Counted from the first letter of the stretch, positions 1 through 6,511 are shown. The stretch is DNA of 14,726 nt from Solobacterium sp. (GCA_017543005.1 JAFWEA010000228.1:1-14726), one strand, 5' to 3'. The notes: generated by a model not told the origin, from the letters alone. Translations and numbers: made by a program.

Positions 1-89
1 CTGCCGAAGCGGACAAAGCGCTGATCCTCCACATAGAAACCGGTCTCCTGCCGGCCGTAAATTGTTCCGTTGATAAAGCCTGAAGCCAT
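1..89 (-). CDS. 5' end of a gene cut by the window edge, possibly an amidohydrolase
   Basis: Only the first 29 codons are present, reading leftward from the ATG at 89 and open to the window edge. An AGAGG Shine-Dalgarno lies about 7 bases before the ATG and a promoter lies just upstream, so this is a convincing gene start. The peptide begins MASGFINGTIYG and continues with a second strand ending VEDQRFVRFG. This 'NGTIY...V-DQRFV-FG' pattern resembles the N-terminal beta-strands of YtcJ-like metal-dependent amidohydrolases, where a composite domain precedes the TIM barrel. No catalytic residues are in the window, so the family assignment is a guess from a short peptide. It follows aspA in the same direction but is separated from it by a terminator. 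Confidence 0.6.
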   Translation of the reverse strand, partial: MASGFINGTIYGRQETGFYVEDQRFVRFG

Positions 90-116
90 GTCACATCCTC
101 TTTTCTATCCTGAATC

Positions 117-125
117 AGTATAGCA
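117..125 (-). promoter_or_regulatory. Extended -10 promoter of the left-edge gene
   Basis: On the minus strand the bases read TG-C-TATACT, an extended -10 element about 28 bases upstream of the ATG at 89. No good -35 is visible, as expected for extended -10 promoters. The TG overlaps the T-run of the aspA terminator, so this promoter begins exactly where aspA transcription should end. Confidence 0.45.
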
Positions 126-162
126 AAAAAGGAGGAAACTTCCTGCCGAAGTCTCCCCCTCC
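125..162 (-). terminator. Rho-independent terminator of aspA
   Basis: On the minus strand GGAGACTTC pairs with GAAGTTTCC, extended by three further base pairs at the foot (with G-T wobbles), around a short GGCAG loop. It is followed directly by six T residues. It lies about 25 bases downstream of the aspA stop codon. Confidence 0.85.
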
Positions 163-184
163 ACATGATTCTTTTACTTCTGTT

Positions 185-1618
185 TTACTTTCTGACCGGC
201 GGTTCTGTCAGCTTGTACGGATCCAGAACCTCATTGAGCTGTTCTTCCGTCATGATGCCCTTCTGAACTGCAAGTACCTTGACCGGTACATTGGTCTTCA
301 GTGCTTCCTTGGCCAGGTTCGCCGAAGCCTGGTAGCCGATGATCGGGGCCAGGGCTGTGACGATACCGACACTGGCGTGCAGCAGGTCATCGCAGCGCTG
401 CTTGTTGGCAGTGATGCCCTTGATGCAGTTCTCAACCAGGGTATCAACCGCATTGGCGAGCACTTCGATCGACTGGAACAGCGAGTAGAAGGTGATCGGT
501 TCAAACGCATTCAGTTCCATCTGGCCGCCTTCTGCTGCCATAGCGATGGTCACATCATTGCCGATGACCCGGAACGCAGCTTGGTTGACCACTTCCGGAA
601 TAACCGGGTTGACCTTGCCCGGCATGATGCTGGAGCCGTTCTGCATGGCCGGCAGGTTGATTTCGCCAATGCCGGTGCGCGGACCGGACGACAGCAGACG
701 CAGGTCATTGCACATCTTGGAAAGAGCCACGGCAGTGTCTCTGACAGCACCGGAGACCGCTGCGAAGCTTTCGATGTTCATGGTGCCGTCAATCAGGTCT
801 TCCGCCTGGGTGAACTTCTTGCCGGTAACCTTGGAGACTTCCTTGACAACCGCATTGAAGTACTTCGGGTTGGCGTTGATGGCTGTACCGATGGCTGTTG
901 CGCCCATGTTGAGGGCGGTCATTTCTTCGGAAGCCTTGCGGATTCTGTTACGGCCTCTGGCGACGGCTGTGGCATAGGCATTGAATTCCTGGCCCAGCCG
1001 CATCGGGACAGCGTCCTGCAGCTGTGTACGGCCCATCTTCAGGATGCCGTCGAACTGCTTTGCCTTCTTCAGCAGTTCCTTTTCCAGGGTAGCCAGTGAC
1101 TTGTCCAGTCTGTCCAGCAGGAACAGTGTGGTGATCTTGCCGGCGGACGGGATGATGTCATTGGTGGACTGACCGCGGTTGACATGATCATTCGGATGAA
1201 TCATCTCATACTGACCCGGCTTGCCGCCCATGCTGACGATCGCGATGTTGGCGATGACTTCGTTGGCATTCATGTTCATGGATGTGCCGGCACTGCCCTG
1301 AATCGGATCAACGATGAACTGATCCAGGTATTCCCCGGCGATGATCTTGTCGCAGGCAGCGATGATGACTTCAGCCTGTTCAGGAGTCAGTTCCTTCGCC
1401 TTCATGTTGGCGATGGCGCAGGCCTTTTTCAGCTGGGCCATGCTGCGGATGAATACAGGGTTCATACGTTCACCGGTAATCGGGAAATTCTCCTTTGCCC
1501 GCAGTGACTGTACCCCGTACAGTGCATCGACCGGTACCTGTTTTGTACCGATGGAATCTGCTTCAAGACGGAAGTTTTCTGTTTCCGAAACTGTGACGCT
1601 CTTTGCTTTCTTAGCCAT
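185..1618 (-). CDS. aspA: Aspartate ammonia-lyase (aspartase)
   Basis: A 477-residue cytosolic enzyme of the aspartase/fumarase superfamily that reversibly deaminates L-aspartate to fumarate and ammonia. The signature loop GSSIMPGKVNPVIPEVVNQ (about residues 328-346) contains the catalytic serine. The 'VIPEVVNQ' continuation is that of aspartases; fumarases usually have 'TQCEA' here. Other superfamily blocks are visible: GSAGTSMNMNANE (about 108-120), NDHVNRGQSTND (143-154), GRTQLQDAVP (196-205) and LRLLSSGPRTG (306-316). Length matches E. coli AspA (about 478). I chose the ATG at 1618 because GGAGG lies 9 bases upstream; an in-frame TTG at 1633 overlaps that Shine-Dalgarno and is unlikely. 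It has its own promoter, a cre box in the leader and a terminator, so it appears monocistronic. It is divergent from a LysR-type gene that probably regulates it. Fumarate from this reaction could feed anaerobic respiration or succinate formation (inference). Confidence 0.93.
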   Translation of the reverse strand: MAKKAKSVTVSETENFRLEADSIGTKQVPVDALYGVQSLRAKENFPITGERMNPVFIRSMAQLKKACAIANMKAKELTPEQAEVIIAACDKIIAGEYLDQFIVDPIQGSAGTSMNMNANEVIANIAIVSMGGKPGQYEMIHPNDHVNRGQSTNDIIPSAGKITTLFLLDRLDKSLATLEKELLKKAKQFDGILKMGRTQLQDAVPMRLGQEFNAYATAVARGRNRIRKASEEMTALNMGATAIGTAINANPKYFNAVVKEVSKVTGKKFTQAEDLIDGTMNIESFAAVSGAVRDTAVALSKMCNDLRLLSSGPRTGIGEINLPAMQNGSSIMPGKVNPVIPEVVNQAAFRVIGNDVTIAMAAEGGQMELNAFEPITFYSLFQSIEVLANAVDTLVENCIKGITANKQRCDDLLHASVGIVTALAPIIGYQASANLAKEALKTNVPVKVLAVQKGIMTEEQLNEVLDPYKLTEPPVRK

Positions 1619-1635
1619 TGTTTTGTCCTCCAAAA

Positions 1636-1649
1636 AGTAAGCGCTTTCT
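1636..1649 (-). promoter_or_regulatory. Catabolite-responsive element (cre box) in the aspA leader
   Basis: The minus-strand sequence AGAAAGCGCTTACT matches the Bacillota cre consensus TGWAAGCGYTWNCW at 13 of 14 positions, with only the first base differing. It lies between the predicted aspA transcription start and the Shine-Dalgarno, at about +9 to +22. In well-studied Bacillota, CcpA bound at such a position blocks elongating polymerase, so carbon-catabolite repression of aspA is the likely role. Confidence 0.6.
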
Positions 1650-1664
1650 TATTTCTTCAATTTC

Positions 1665-1693
1665 ACTATAAAAACTTCTTGCATTATAATCAA
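1665..1693 (-). promoter_or_regulatory. aspA sigma-70/SigA-type promoter
   Basis: On the minus strand TTGATT (1688-1693) is followed by a 17-base spacer and TATAGT (1665-1670). Transcription would start near 1658, giving a leader of about 40 bases before the ATG at 1618. The leader contains the cre box and the GGAGG Shine-Dalgarno. Confidence 0.6.
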
Positions 1694-1720
1694 GCCCGTA
1701 TAATATTATAATTAATATTA
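1683..1720. promoter_or_regulatory. Candidate LysR-type operator repeats between aspA and the regulator
   Basis: The octamer ATTATAAT, itself a palindrome, occurs at 1683-1690 and again at 1705-1712, exactly 22 bases apart. The palindromic octamer TAATATTA occurs at 1701-1708 and 1713-1720, 12 bases apart. The set overlaps the aspA -35 and the likely regulator -10 (TATAAT, 1699-1704). That is where LysR-type proteins usually bind in divergent pairs. AT-richness makes chance repeats possible. Confidence 0.35.
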
Positions 1721-1745
1721 GATAATCAATATATGAGGTGAAACC

Positions 1746-2699
1746 ATGGCTGATCTCTTCCATCATAAGAAACTGATCGAAACAATCAGTGAAGAACAAA
1801 GCTTCTCCAAGGCCGCAAAAAGGCTCTATATTCCGCAGCCTTCTCTCAGTGTGATTGTCCGGAAAATCGAGGAGGACATCGGCATGCCCCTGTTTGACCG
1901 GACCACCAAACCGATCCGCCTCACCGATGCCGGCCGGGAATACCTGCGCACAGCCAATGAAATCAAGTTATCCGAACGGGCCTTTGAAAATTATATTGAT
2001 GCCATTAATAATCTGCAGAACGGCTATCTGCGCATCGGGACCAACCAGATGCTTTCCGACCTGGTCATGCCGGCGTTCCTTTCCGTCTTCATGAAAGAAT
2101 ATGACAAGATCCGAATCGAACTGCTCAACGCCGATTCCACCACCCTGGAGACCCAGTTGATGGAAGGCAAGCTGGACCTGGTCATTGACAATCACCCGCT
2201 GGACAAAAACATCTTTGATCAGCGTGAACTCTATCATGAAAGCATCCTGCTGGCGGTGCCGGCCGGGATGCGGCGGCCTGAGCTGGACGGCCTCTGCATG
2301 GATGCTGCAGAAGCAGCCAACCTCGACATGAGCGACAAGAAACCGGTGGACCTGAATGTCTTCCGGGATGACCCGTTTATCCTGCTGACCAAAGGCAATG
2401 AAACCCGCCAGCTGACCGACAACCTGTGCCGGCAGGCCGGCTTCACGCCGAATGTCCTGCTGGAAATCGACCGGCTGACCACCATTTACCGCTATACCGC
2501 CATCGGCACCGGCATTTCCTTCATCAGCGATACCCTGCTGCGCTATATCAACTGGCTGCCGGCATCCATCATCTACTACCGCCTGCCCGAAAAAGACTCC
2601 ACGCGGCCGGTCTATATCTCCTACAAGCACAGCCGGTACTATTCCCGGGCCATGGAACTGATCAACAAGCGCCTGGATGAATGGTTCCAGACCATCTGA
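1746..2699 (+). CDS. LysR-type transcriptional regulator, probably controlling aspA
   Basis: A 317-residue protein of the LysR family. The N-terminal winged helix-turn-helix is clear: residues 18-42 (QSFSKAAKRLYIPQPSLSVIVRKIEE, quoted in part) followed by the 'LFDRTTKPIRLTDAG' wing (about 49-63). The rest, about 88-305, fits the periplasmic-binding-protein-like effector domain: 'GYLRIGTNQ' at its start and 'GTGISFISDTLL' near its end. Length is standard for the family. The start is supported by GAGGTG 5 bases upstream of the ATG at 1746. It is divergent from aspA with a 127-base shared region, the usual arrangement for a LysR regulator and its target. The effector cannot be read from sequence; aspartate or a C4-dicarboxylate is a guess from context. 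A strong terminator follows the stop codon. Confidence 0.9.
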   Translation: MADLFHHKKLIETISEEQSFSKAAKRLYIPQPSLSVIVRKIEEDIGMPLFDRTTKPIRLTDAGREYLRTANEIKLSERAFENYIDAINNLQNGYLRIGTNQMLSDLVMPAFLSVFMKEYDKIRIELLNADSTTLETQLMEGKLDLVIDNHPLDKNIFDQRELYHESILLAVPAGMRRPELDGLCMDAAEAANLDMSDKKPVDLNVFRDDPFILLTKGNETRQLTDNLCRQAGFTPNVLLEIDRLTTIYRYTAIGTGISFISDTLLRYINWLPASIIYYRLPEKDSTRPVYISYKHSRYYSRAMELINKRLDEWFQTI

Positions 2700-2707
2700 A
2701 CAGACTG

Positions 2708-2738
2708 AAAACGGCATTCGCGTGAATGCCGTTTTTTT
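2708..2738. terminator. Bidirectional terminator between convergent genes
   Basis: A perfect 9-bp stem ACGGCATTC (2711-2719) / GAATGCCGT (2724-2732) with a 4-base loop is followed by seven T on the plus strand. On the minus strand it is preceded and followed by A/T runs as well. It ends the LysR gene (+) and the DUF4956 gene (-), whose stop codon touches the T-run. Confidence 0.88.
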
Positions 2739-3411
2739 ACAGTTCGGCGCTGCTCAGGCCGGCCGACTGGGAGGCTACGGTCAGATTGCCGTTTCTGATC
2801 CGGATCTGATCCAGCATCTCCTTTTCAAGATTCGTATTTTTCAGACAGATCCTGTAGGTGATCTGATACATGGCCCCGAGATTGACCGTCTTGAGTCCTT
2901 CCTGATGCCAGGAAACCGTATATTGATTCAGAATGTCATTGAACAGACCGGTATTGTCCAGATCCTCCGGGATCGTAATCTTCAGGATCCGCTCAGACGC
3001 ATCATCCTGCAGAAATGACAGCCTGGTCACCACCCAGAGGCACAGGCCGGCCGTAAAGGTCAGCACCAGGGCAAAGGTCACATAGCCGGTTCCGCAGGCC
3101 AGGCCCGCAGCCATGGCCAGAAAGACAACAGCAATATCCGAAGCCTTGCCGGGCAAAGACCGGAAGCGGACCAGGGAGAAGCTGCCGGCGATGGCGACCC
3201 CGATGCCGAGGCTGCCGTTGACCATCAGGATGACCCCGGCCACGATGATCGGCAGAACCACGATGCTCATGACCAGGTTGGCCGACGGGCGGTAGGCGTG
3301 CCGGTAAATGAGGGCTATGAACAGGCCGCACAGCAGGCTGATGCCGAACGCGGTCATTACCGATAATAGCTGAAGGCCGGATGCTGTCCCGGTAAATATG
3401 GATGTAAACAT
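2737..3411 (-). CDS. DUF4956 family membrane protein
   Basis: A 224-residue protein whose N-terminal 135 residues are strongly hydrophobic, with about four membrane segments: roughly 12-36, 46-65, 68-80/90-108 and 110-132. The core 'GSFSLVRFRSLPGKASDIAV' (about 76-95) followed by 'FLAMAAGLACGTGY' is the conserved block of the DUF4956 family. The C-terminal ~85 residues are soluble and mixed alpha/beta in character. The ATG at 3411 has GGAGG 8 bases upstream and lies inside the end of the VTC-domain gene (55-base overlap in another frame), so the two are translated from one mRNA. DUF4956 genes commonly sit beside VTC-domain polyphosphate polymerase genes in bacteria. A role in membrane anchoring or transport of polyphosphate is inferred, since no function is established that I can name with certainty. 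Confidence 0.85.
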   Translation of the reverse strand: MFTSIFTGTASGLQLLSVMTAFGISLLCGLFIALIYRHAYRPSANLVMSIVVLPIIVAGVILMVNGSLGIGVAIAGSFSLVRFRSLPGKASDIAVVFLAMAAGLACGTGYVTFALVLTFTAGLCLWVVTRLSFLQDDASERILKITIPEDLDNTGLFNDILNQYTVSWHQEGLKTVNLGAMYQITYRICLKNTNLEKEMLDQIRIRNGNLTVASQSAGLSSAEL

Positions 3412-4139
3412 TTCAATTCCTCCGTTTTCTCCTGTCTTGTCAGGCCGGACAGTGCGGCTGTATGGGTGATTCTGTAAACTCTTCCGTATTTGGAAAAGGA
3501 TGTTTTCTGCAGACGCAGGTGACTGAGAATTTCGGCCAGCCAGAGCGGATAGGCATCCTGAAACTTGATTTCCAGAATCACATCGCTGTCCATTGCCAGC
3601 AGTTCTTCCTGGGTGTTTGAGCCGATATCCAGATCATCGAGACGATAGCGGATCCGGCGGTCCATGGTGACCCGCAGATCTGCGTTGAAGGCCCCGGACC
3701 AGGCCTGCCGGTCATAGGCGATATAGGCCTTGGGGACCGGCTGATAGACACGGAACATGTAATCCAGTTCGCGGCCGATCTGGCCTTTTTCCGCCAGCCC
3801 TTCCCCGCGCAGGCAGCCAGACACTTCATCCGCCGACAGGGTGATCCGGCGCTTGAAGACAATGCCGTCACTCTTTTTCTTCATTTCAAGAAACAGCGGT
3901 TCCTCAGTTCCCGGCCGGCCGTACGCCCGCAGTCTGAGTTTCTCCTTGTACAGGGGCTTTTCCAGCGAGCGGATGATCATACGGTCATCCGGGCTGTCAA
4001 GATAGATGTTCCGCAGGGTATATTCCGGTCTTTCATCCGGCACCAGATACGGCCCGGCCAGTTCCAGGAACGCTGCGGCCTGGGCCTCAGTGAGCCCGTA
4101 CTTCTGTTCCACCCGGGCAAATACCTGTTCGCTTTTCAT
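3357..4139 (-). CDS. VTC-domain polyphosphate polymerase-like protein
   Basis: A 260-residue soluble protein that looks like a stand-alone VTC domain, the tunnel-fold (CYTH-related) domain that makes polyphosphate from ATP in yeast Vtc4. The expected basic and acidic tunnel residues are visible: E11 and K13 in 'ARVEQKYGL', 'EKLRLRAYG' (K67, R69, R71), 'LEMKKKSDG' with 'FKRR' (E85, K87, K97-R99), 'DRRIRYR' (160-166), 'LEIKF' (E190, K192) and 'FSKYGR' (K217). All main motifs appear intact, so activity is plausible. I chose the ATG at 4139 because GAGGAGG lies about 7 bases upstream; a longer in-frame start near 4199 has no ribosome binding site. It is first in a two-gene operon with the DUF4956 membrane protein. 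No SPX domain is present. Product and direction of the reaction are inferred from the family. Confidence 0.87.
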   Translation of the reverse strand: MKSEQVFARVEQKYGLTEAQAAAFLELAGPYLVPDERPEYTLRNIYLDSPDDRMIIRSLEKPLYKEKLRLRAYGRPGTEEPLFLEMKKKSDGIVFKRRITLSADEVSGCLRGEGLAEKGQIGRELDYMFRVYQPVPKAYIAYDRQAWSGAFNADLRVTMDRRIRYRLDDLDIGSNTQEELLAMDSDVILEIKFQDAYPLWLAEILSHLRLQKTSFSKYGRVYRITHTAALSGLTRQEKTEELKCLHPYLPGQHPAFSYYR

Positions 4140-4204
4140 GGCTGTTCCTCCTCGACAGCCACATGATAAAAAATCAATCTGTCGCCGGATTGAACGCATT
4201 CTGA

Positions 4205-4210
4205 ATTATA
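4205..4210 (-). promoter_or_regulatory. Possible -10 element of the VTC/DUF4956 operon
   Basis: On the minus strand TATAAT occurs 65 bases upstream of the VTC gene ATG and just after the preceding terminator. No convincing -35 is found, so the call rests on the perfect hexamer and on its position. Confidence 0.3.
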
Positions 4211-4220
4211 TGTGAACATG

Positions 4221-4245
4221 AAAAAAGAACGGATTGTCTCCGTTC
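4221..4245 (-). terminator. Terminator of the SseB/GNAT operon
   Basis: On the minus strand GAACGGA (4239-4245) pairs perfectly with TCCGTTC (4227-4233) around a 5-base loop and is followed by six T. The stem begins within the stop codon of the GNAT fusion gene. It separates that operon from the downstream VTC operon. Confidence 0.85.
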
Positions 4246-5023
4246 AGTTCAGTTTCTTATCCGATTTTTCAATGATCCGGACATCGTGGTACTGTTCCTG
4301 GAAGCCGACGGCATCGATGATTTCCTGCCGGGAAAGATCATGATCCGCCACCACCCAGCGGCAGACATCATCATCCGCATGATAGATCAGCGCCCGCACC
4401 TCTCCGGTAAACCGTTCCACCGGTTCCGCCGGGCCGATCACATAGGCATCCTGGAATTCCCCTTCTTCCTTCAGGCATTCTTCCACATAGCCGAAATTGG
4501 CTGTATAAACCGTATCCGGATAATGCTCATGCAGGGATCCGTACGGCCGGTCCACCGTTACGGTTACCGTCCGGCCGAGATTCTTTTTGCCAAGCAGGAA
4601 CTCCATCGGCACACTGCGCACCCCGTCCGTCTCGGTCTCGGGGCCGCACTTCTCAAAGCCGGCGCTTTCATAGACATGACAGGCTGACGGGGCCGCATTG
4701 ACGGTAATCCTGGCCGCATGATTCTTTTCCGCCTGATTCAGCAGGGCTTCCAGCAGCGCATGGCCGAGGCCCTGCCCCTGCTTTTCCGGTTTTACGAAGC
4801 ACAGGGCCAGATGATAATGTTCCGGATCATAGGCCAGCATCCCGGTCAGCTCCGGGTCAAAGGCACCCAGATAGTCCAGCTGGCCGGCTTCCCCTTCAAT
4901 GAATTCAAATACGGAATGCATGCCCTGTTCGCTGAAGCCGAGCCCGTCGCTGTTCAGGAATACTTCCATGGCCAGCCGCTGGGCCGCCGGCTTCTCCGCT
5001 GCTGTCAGTGCCCGGATTTCCAT
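4244..5023 (-). CDS. GNAT N-acetyltransferase fused to an inorganic pyrophosphatase-like domain
   Basis: A 259-residue two-domain protein. Residues 1-145 form a GNAT fold: the acetyl-CoA pyrophosphate-binding loop is QGQGLG (82-87) in 'VKPEKQGQGLGHALLEALL', with the 'VNAAPSACHVYESAGFEKCG' beta4-alpha4 region at 108-127. Residues about 150-252 resemble a small family I inorganic pyrophosphatase-like domain known from Bacillota: 'TVTVDRPYGS' start, 'YTANFGYVEE', 'EGEFQDAYVIG' in place of the DxDxxD metal motif, 'ERFTGEVRALIYHADDD' and 'RWVVAD'. Only D192 of the usual aspartate cluster is obvious, so catalysis by this domain is uncertain. The ATG directly follows the stop codon of the upstream SseB gene (TAAATG), implying translational coupling; GGGAG lies about 14 bases upstream. 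A terminator starts at its stop codon. The acetyl acceptor is unknown. Confidence 0.78.
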   Translation of the reverse strand: MEIRALTAAEKPAAQRLAMEVFLNSDGLGFSEQGMHSVFEFIEGEAGQLDYLGAFDPELTGMLAYDPEHYHLALCFVKPEKQGQGLGHALLEALLNQAEKNHAARITVNAAPSACHVYESAGFEKCGPETETDGVRSVPMEFLLGKKNLGRTVTVTVDRPYGSLHEHYPDTVYTANFGYVEECLKEEGEFQDAYVIGPAEPVERFTGEVRALIYHADDDVCRWVVADHDLSRQEIIDAVGFQEQYHDVRIIEKSDKKLN

Positions 5024-5863
5024 TTACAGTTCCAGCTCCCGGTCATACAGCGGCACGGCATCCTTCAGCGCCTTCTGTTCCAGTTCCGGCCGGTATTCCA
5101 TCATCGCAACCGGCATGTTCCGGGACAGCGGGGATGCCGCTTCACTGATCTTGCCGAGCACTTCCTTAACGTTGCCTTCATGCTCGACAACCAGCGCGTA
5201 GGCCTTGGCCATCTCAAACGAAACCAGCTTCAGCCAGACCCGGCTGACTTCCGGCATCGTGCAGCACAGATCATAGACCGCATTGGCCAGGGCTGTCGGA
5301 TAGACCTGCGGTTCCGAGAAGGACACCTGCATATTGCCGCCGCGCCCGCTCAGCAGATCAGCCAGTTTCTTCTGGGCATCACCGTCTCCGCCCGGCTGCT
5401 TCGCCGCCATGGTACGCGGGGTCTCCCCCATCGCCAGGAGCCCGATCAGATTCTTGTTCAAAATAATATTGTCCGACATTGCATTGATGACAATGCCGTC
5501 GGCCGTATTGTTCTTGTTTTTGAAAATCGCATCGTAGTCCTTGATGGTGCGGACCGCAAAGGTGCCGGTCTTGCTCTGGGGGTTCATCTTGTGAGCTTCT
5601 TCGGCGTCGGTAAACAGCGGGAAGAAAGACTGCCCCTTGTTCGTATTCAGCAGCACGAATTTCAGCTGCGCCGGGCCGATTGCCTTGCCCTTGGCATTCC
5701 TGACCATCTGGGCACTCATCGGTGCCAGGAACTGTCCCTTGATCAGTTCCTGAAACATCTTCTCCTGCAGATCGGCGTTGTTGTTTTCCTTGAGTTCCGC
5801 CATGAGTTCCTTCAGCTCGGGATTGCGGATATCTTTTTCATTTACAGTTTTTGCTTTTGTCAT
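5024..5863 (-). CDS. SseB-family protein
   Basis: A 279-residue soluble protein resembling the SseB (enhanced serine sensitivity) family. The N-terminal half has the family's pattern 'GQFLAPM...' , 'LKFVLLNTNKGQSFFPLFTDAEEA' (in part), and 'ADGIVINAMSDNIILNKNLIGLL'. The C-terminal half (about 180-275) has the SseB C-terminal pattern of a strand ('VSFSEPQVYPTALANAVYD') and a long hydrophobic strand/helix unit. No catalytic motif is evident and the biochemical role of the family is unclear. The codons before the start read GTG ATG AAT ATG. I favour the last ATG (5863) because GGTGAT, which matches the extended anti-Shine-Dalgarno end, is then 4 bases upstream; starts at 5869 or 5872 would lie within that motif. 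It is first in an operon with the GNAT/pyrophosphatase-like gene. Confidence 0.8.
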   Translation of the reverse strand: MTKAKTVNEKDIRNPELKELMAELKENNNADLQEKMFQELIKGQFLAPMSAQMVRNAKGKAIGPAQLKFVLLNTNKGQSFFPLFTDAEEAHKMNPQSKTGTFAVRTIKDYDAIFKNKNNTADGIVINAMSDNIILNKNLIGLLAMGETPRTMAAKQPGGDGDAQKKLADLLSGRGGNMQVSFSEPQVYPTALANAVYDLCCTMPEVSRVWLKLVSFEMAKAYALVVEHEGNVKEVLGKISEAASPLSRNMPVAMMEYRPELEQKALKDAVPLYDRELEL

Positions 5864-5880
5864 ATTCATCACCAGAGAGT

Positions 5881-5889
5881 ATTATATCA
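5881..5889 (-). promoter_or_regulatory. Extended -10 promoter of the SseB operon
   Basis: The minus strand reads TG-A-TATAAT, a perfect extended -10. The predicted start near 5874 gives a leader of only about 10-12 bases, beginning at or just before the GGTGAT Shine-Dalgarno. No -35 is seen. Confidence 0.55.
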
Positions 5890-5922
5890 CGTCATGATTT
5901 TTCCTTCTTCTGCTTTCTGCGG

Positions 5923-5928
5923 TATAAT
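5923..5928 (+). promoter_or_regulatory. -10 element of the rhomboid gene
   Basis: A perfect TATAAT lies 16 bases before the ATG at 5945, with transcription expected to start near 5935. The leader would be about 10 bases with GGTGAT at its 5' end, mirroring the divergent SseB promoter. The -35 region is weak (TTTCCT). Confidence 0.45.
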
Positions 5929-5944
5929 AGACCGCGGTGATACT

Positions 5945-6511
5945 ATGAAACGAATTAGCTGGAATTCTCCTGTGGTGCTGTCATTCGCCCTGGTCAGCGG
6001 CCTGGCCCTGGCAGCCAATATACTGACAAACGGTCTGTCCAACAGACTCTTCTTCAGTGTCTATAAAGGTTCCTTTACGGATCCGCTGTTCTATGTCCGC
6101 CTCTTCGGGCATGTGCTGGGCCACGCCAACCTGGAACACTATACCAATAATATGATCCTGTTCCTGCTGGTCGGACCGCTGCTGGAAGAAAAGTACGGCA
6201 GTCAGCGCTTCCTGTCGATCATTGCGATCGTGGCGCTGGTGACCGGGCTGGTGCACATCTTCCTGCCTGGAAGGACCGCCCTGCTGGGAGCCAGCGGTGT
6301 GGACTTTGCGCTGATCCTGCTGGCGTCCGTCACCGGATCCAGAAACAACAATGCCATCCCGCTGACGCTGATCATCGTGGCCGTCATCTATATCGGCCAG
6401 CAGGTCTATGAGGGCCTGACGATCGCCGATAACATCTCGCAGCTGACGCACATCATCGGCGGATCAATCGGCGCCGTCTACGGCATGGCCGTACAGAAAG
6501 GAAAACGCTGA
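5945..6511 (+). CDS. Rhomboid-family intramembrane serine protease
   Basis: A 188-residue polytopic membrane protein with about six hydrophobic segments, the size of a minimal bacterial rhomboid core. The catalytic motif GASG is at residues 115-118 (S117), in the segment starting 'LLGASGVDFALILL', and the partner histidine is H169 in 'QLTHIIGGSIGAVYG'. The family's upstream segment 'HANLEHYTNNMILFLLVGPLLE' (60-81, quoted in part) supplies the conserved His and Asn residues. Rhomboids cleave transmembrane helices of other membrane proteins; the substrate is unknown. The start is the ATG at 5945, with GGTGAT 3 bases before it. The reading frame is open further upstream, but that part is antisense to the SseB operon and not coding. 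It is followed by a terminator and then by a membrane-anchored HtrA-like protease; a shared role in envelope protein quality control is possible but not shown. Confidence 0.9.
   Translation: MKRISWNSPVVLSFALVSGLALAANILTNGLSNRLFFSVYKGSFTDPLFYVRLFGHVLGHANLEHYTNNMILFLLVGPLLEEKYGSQRFLSIIAIVALVTGLVHIFLPGRTALLGASGVDFALILLASVTGSRNNNAIPLTLIIVAVIYIGQQVYEGLTIADNISQLTHIIGGSIGAVYGMAVQKGKR

Noticed and set aside
377..1099. Plus-strand open frames opposite aspA
   Set aside because: Shadow frames of a well-conserved enzyme, without ribosome sites or recognisable domains.
1619..1633. TTG start 15 bases upstream of the aspA ATG
   Set aside because: The TTG overlaps the GGAGG Shine-Dalgarno that serves the ATG at 1618.
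4718..5944. Long open plus-strand frame upstream of the rhomboid start
   Set aside because: It is antisense to the GNAT and SseB genes, rich in Gln/His/Arg/Phe as expected of a complementary frame, and the rhomboid ATG at 5945 has its own promoter and ribosome site.
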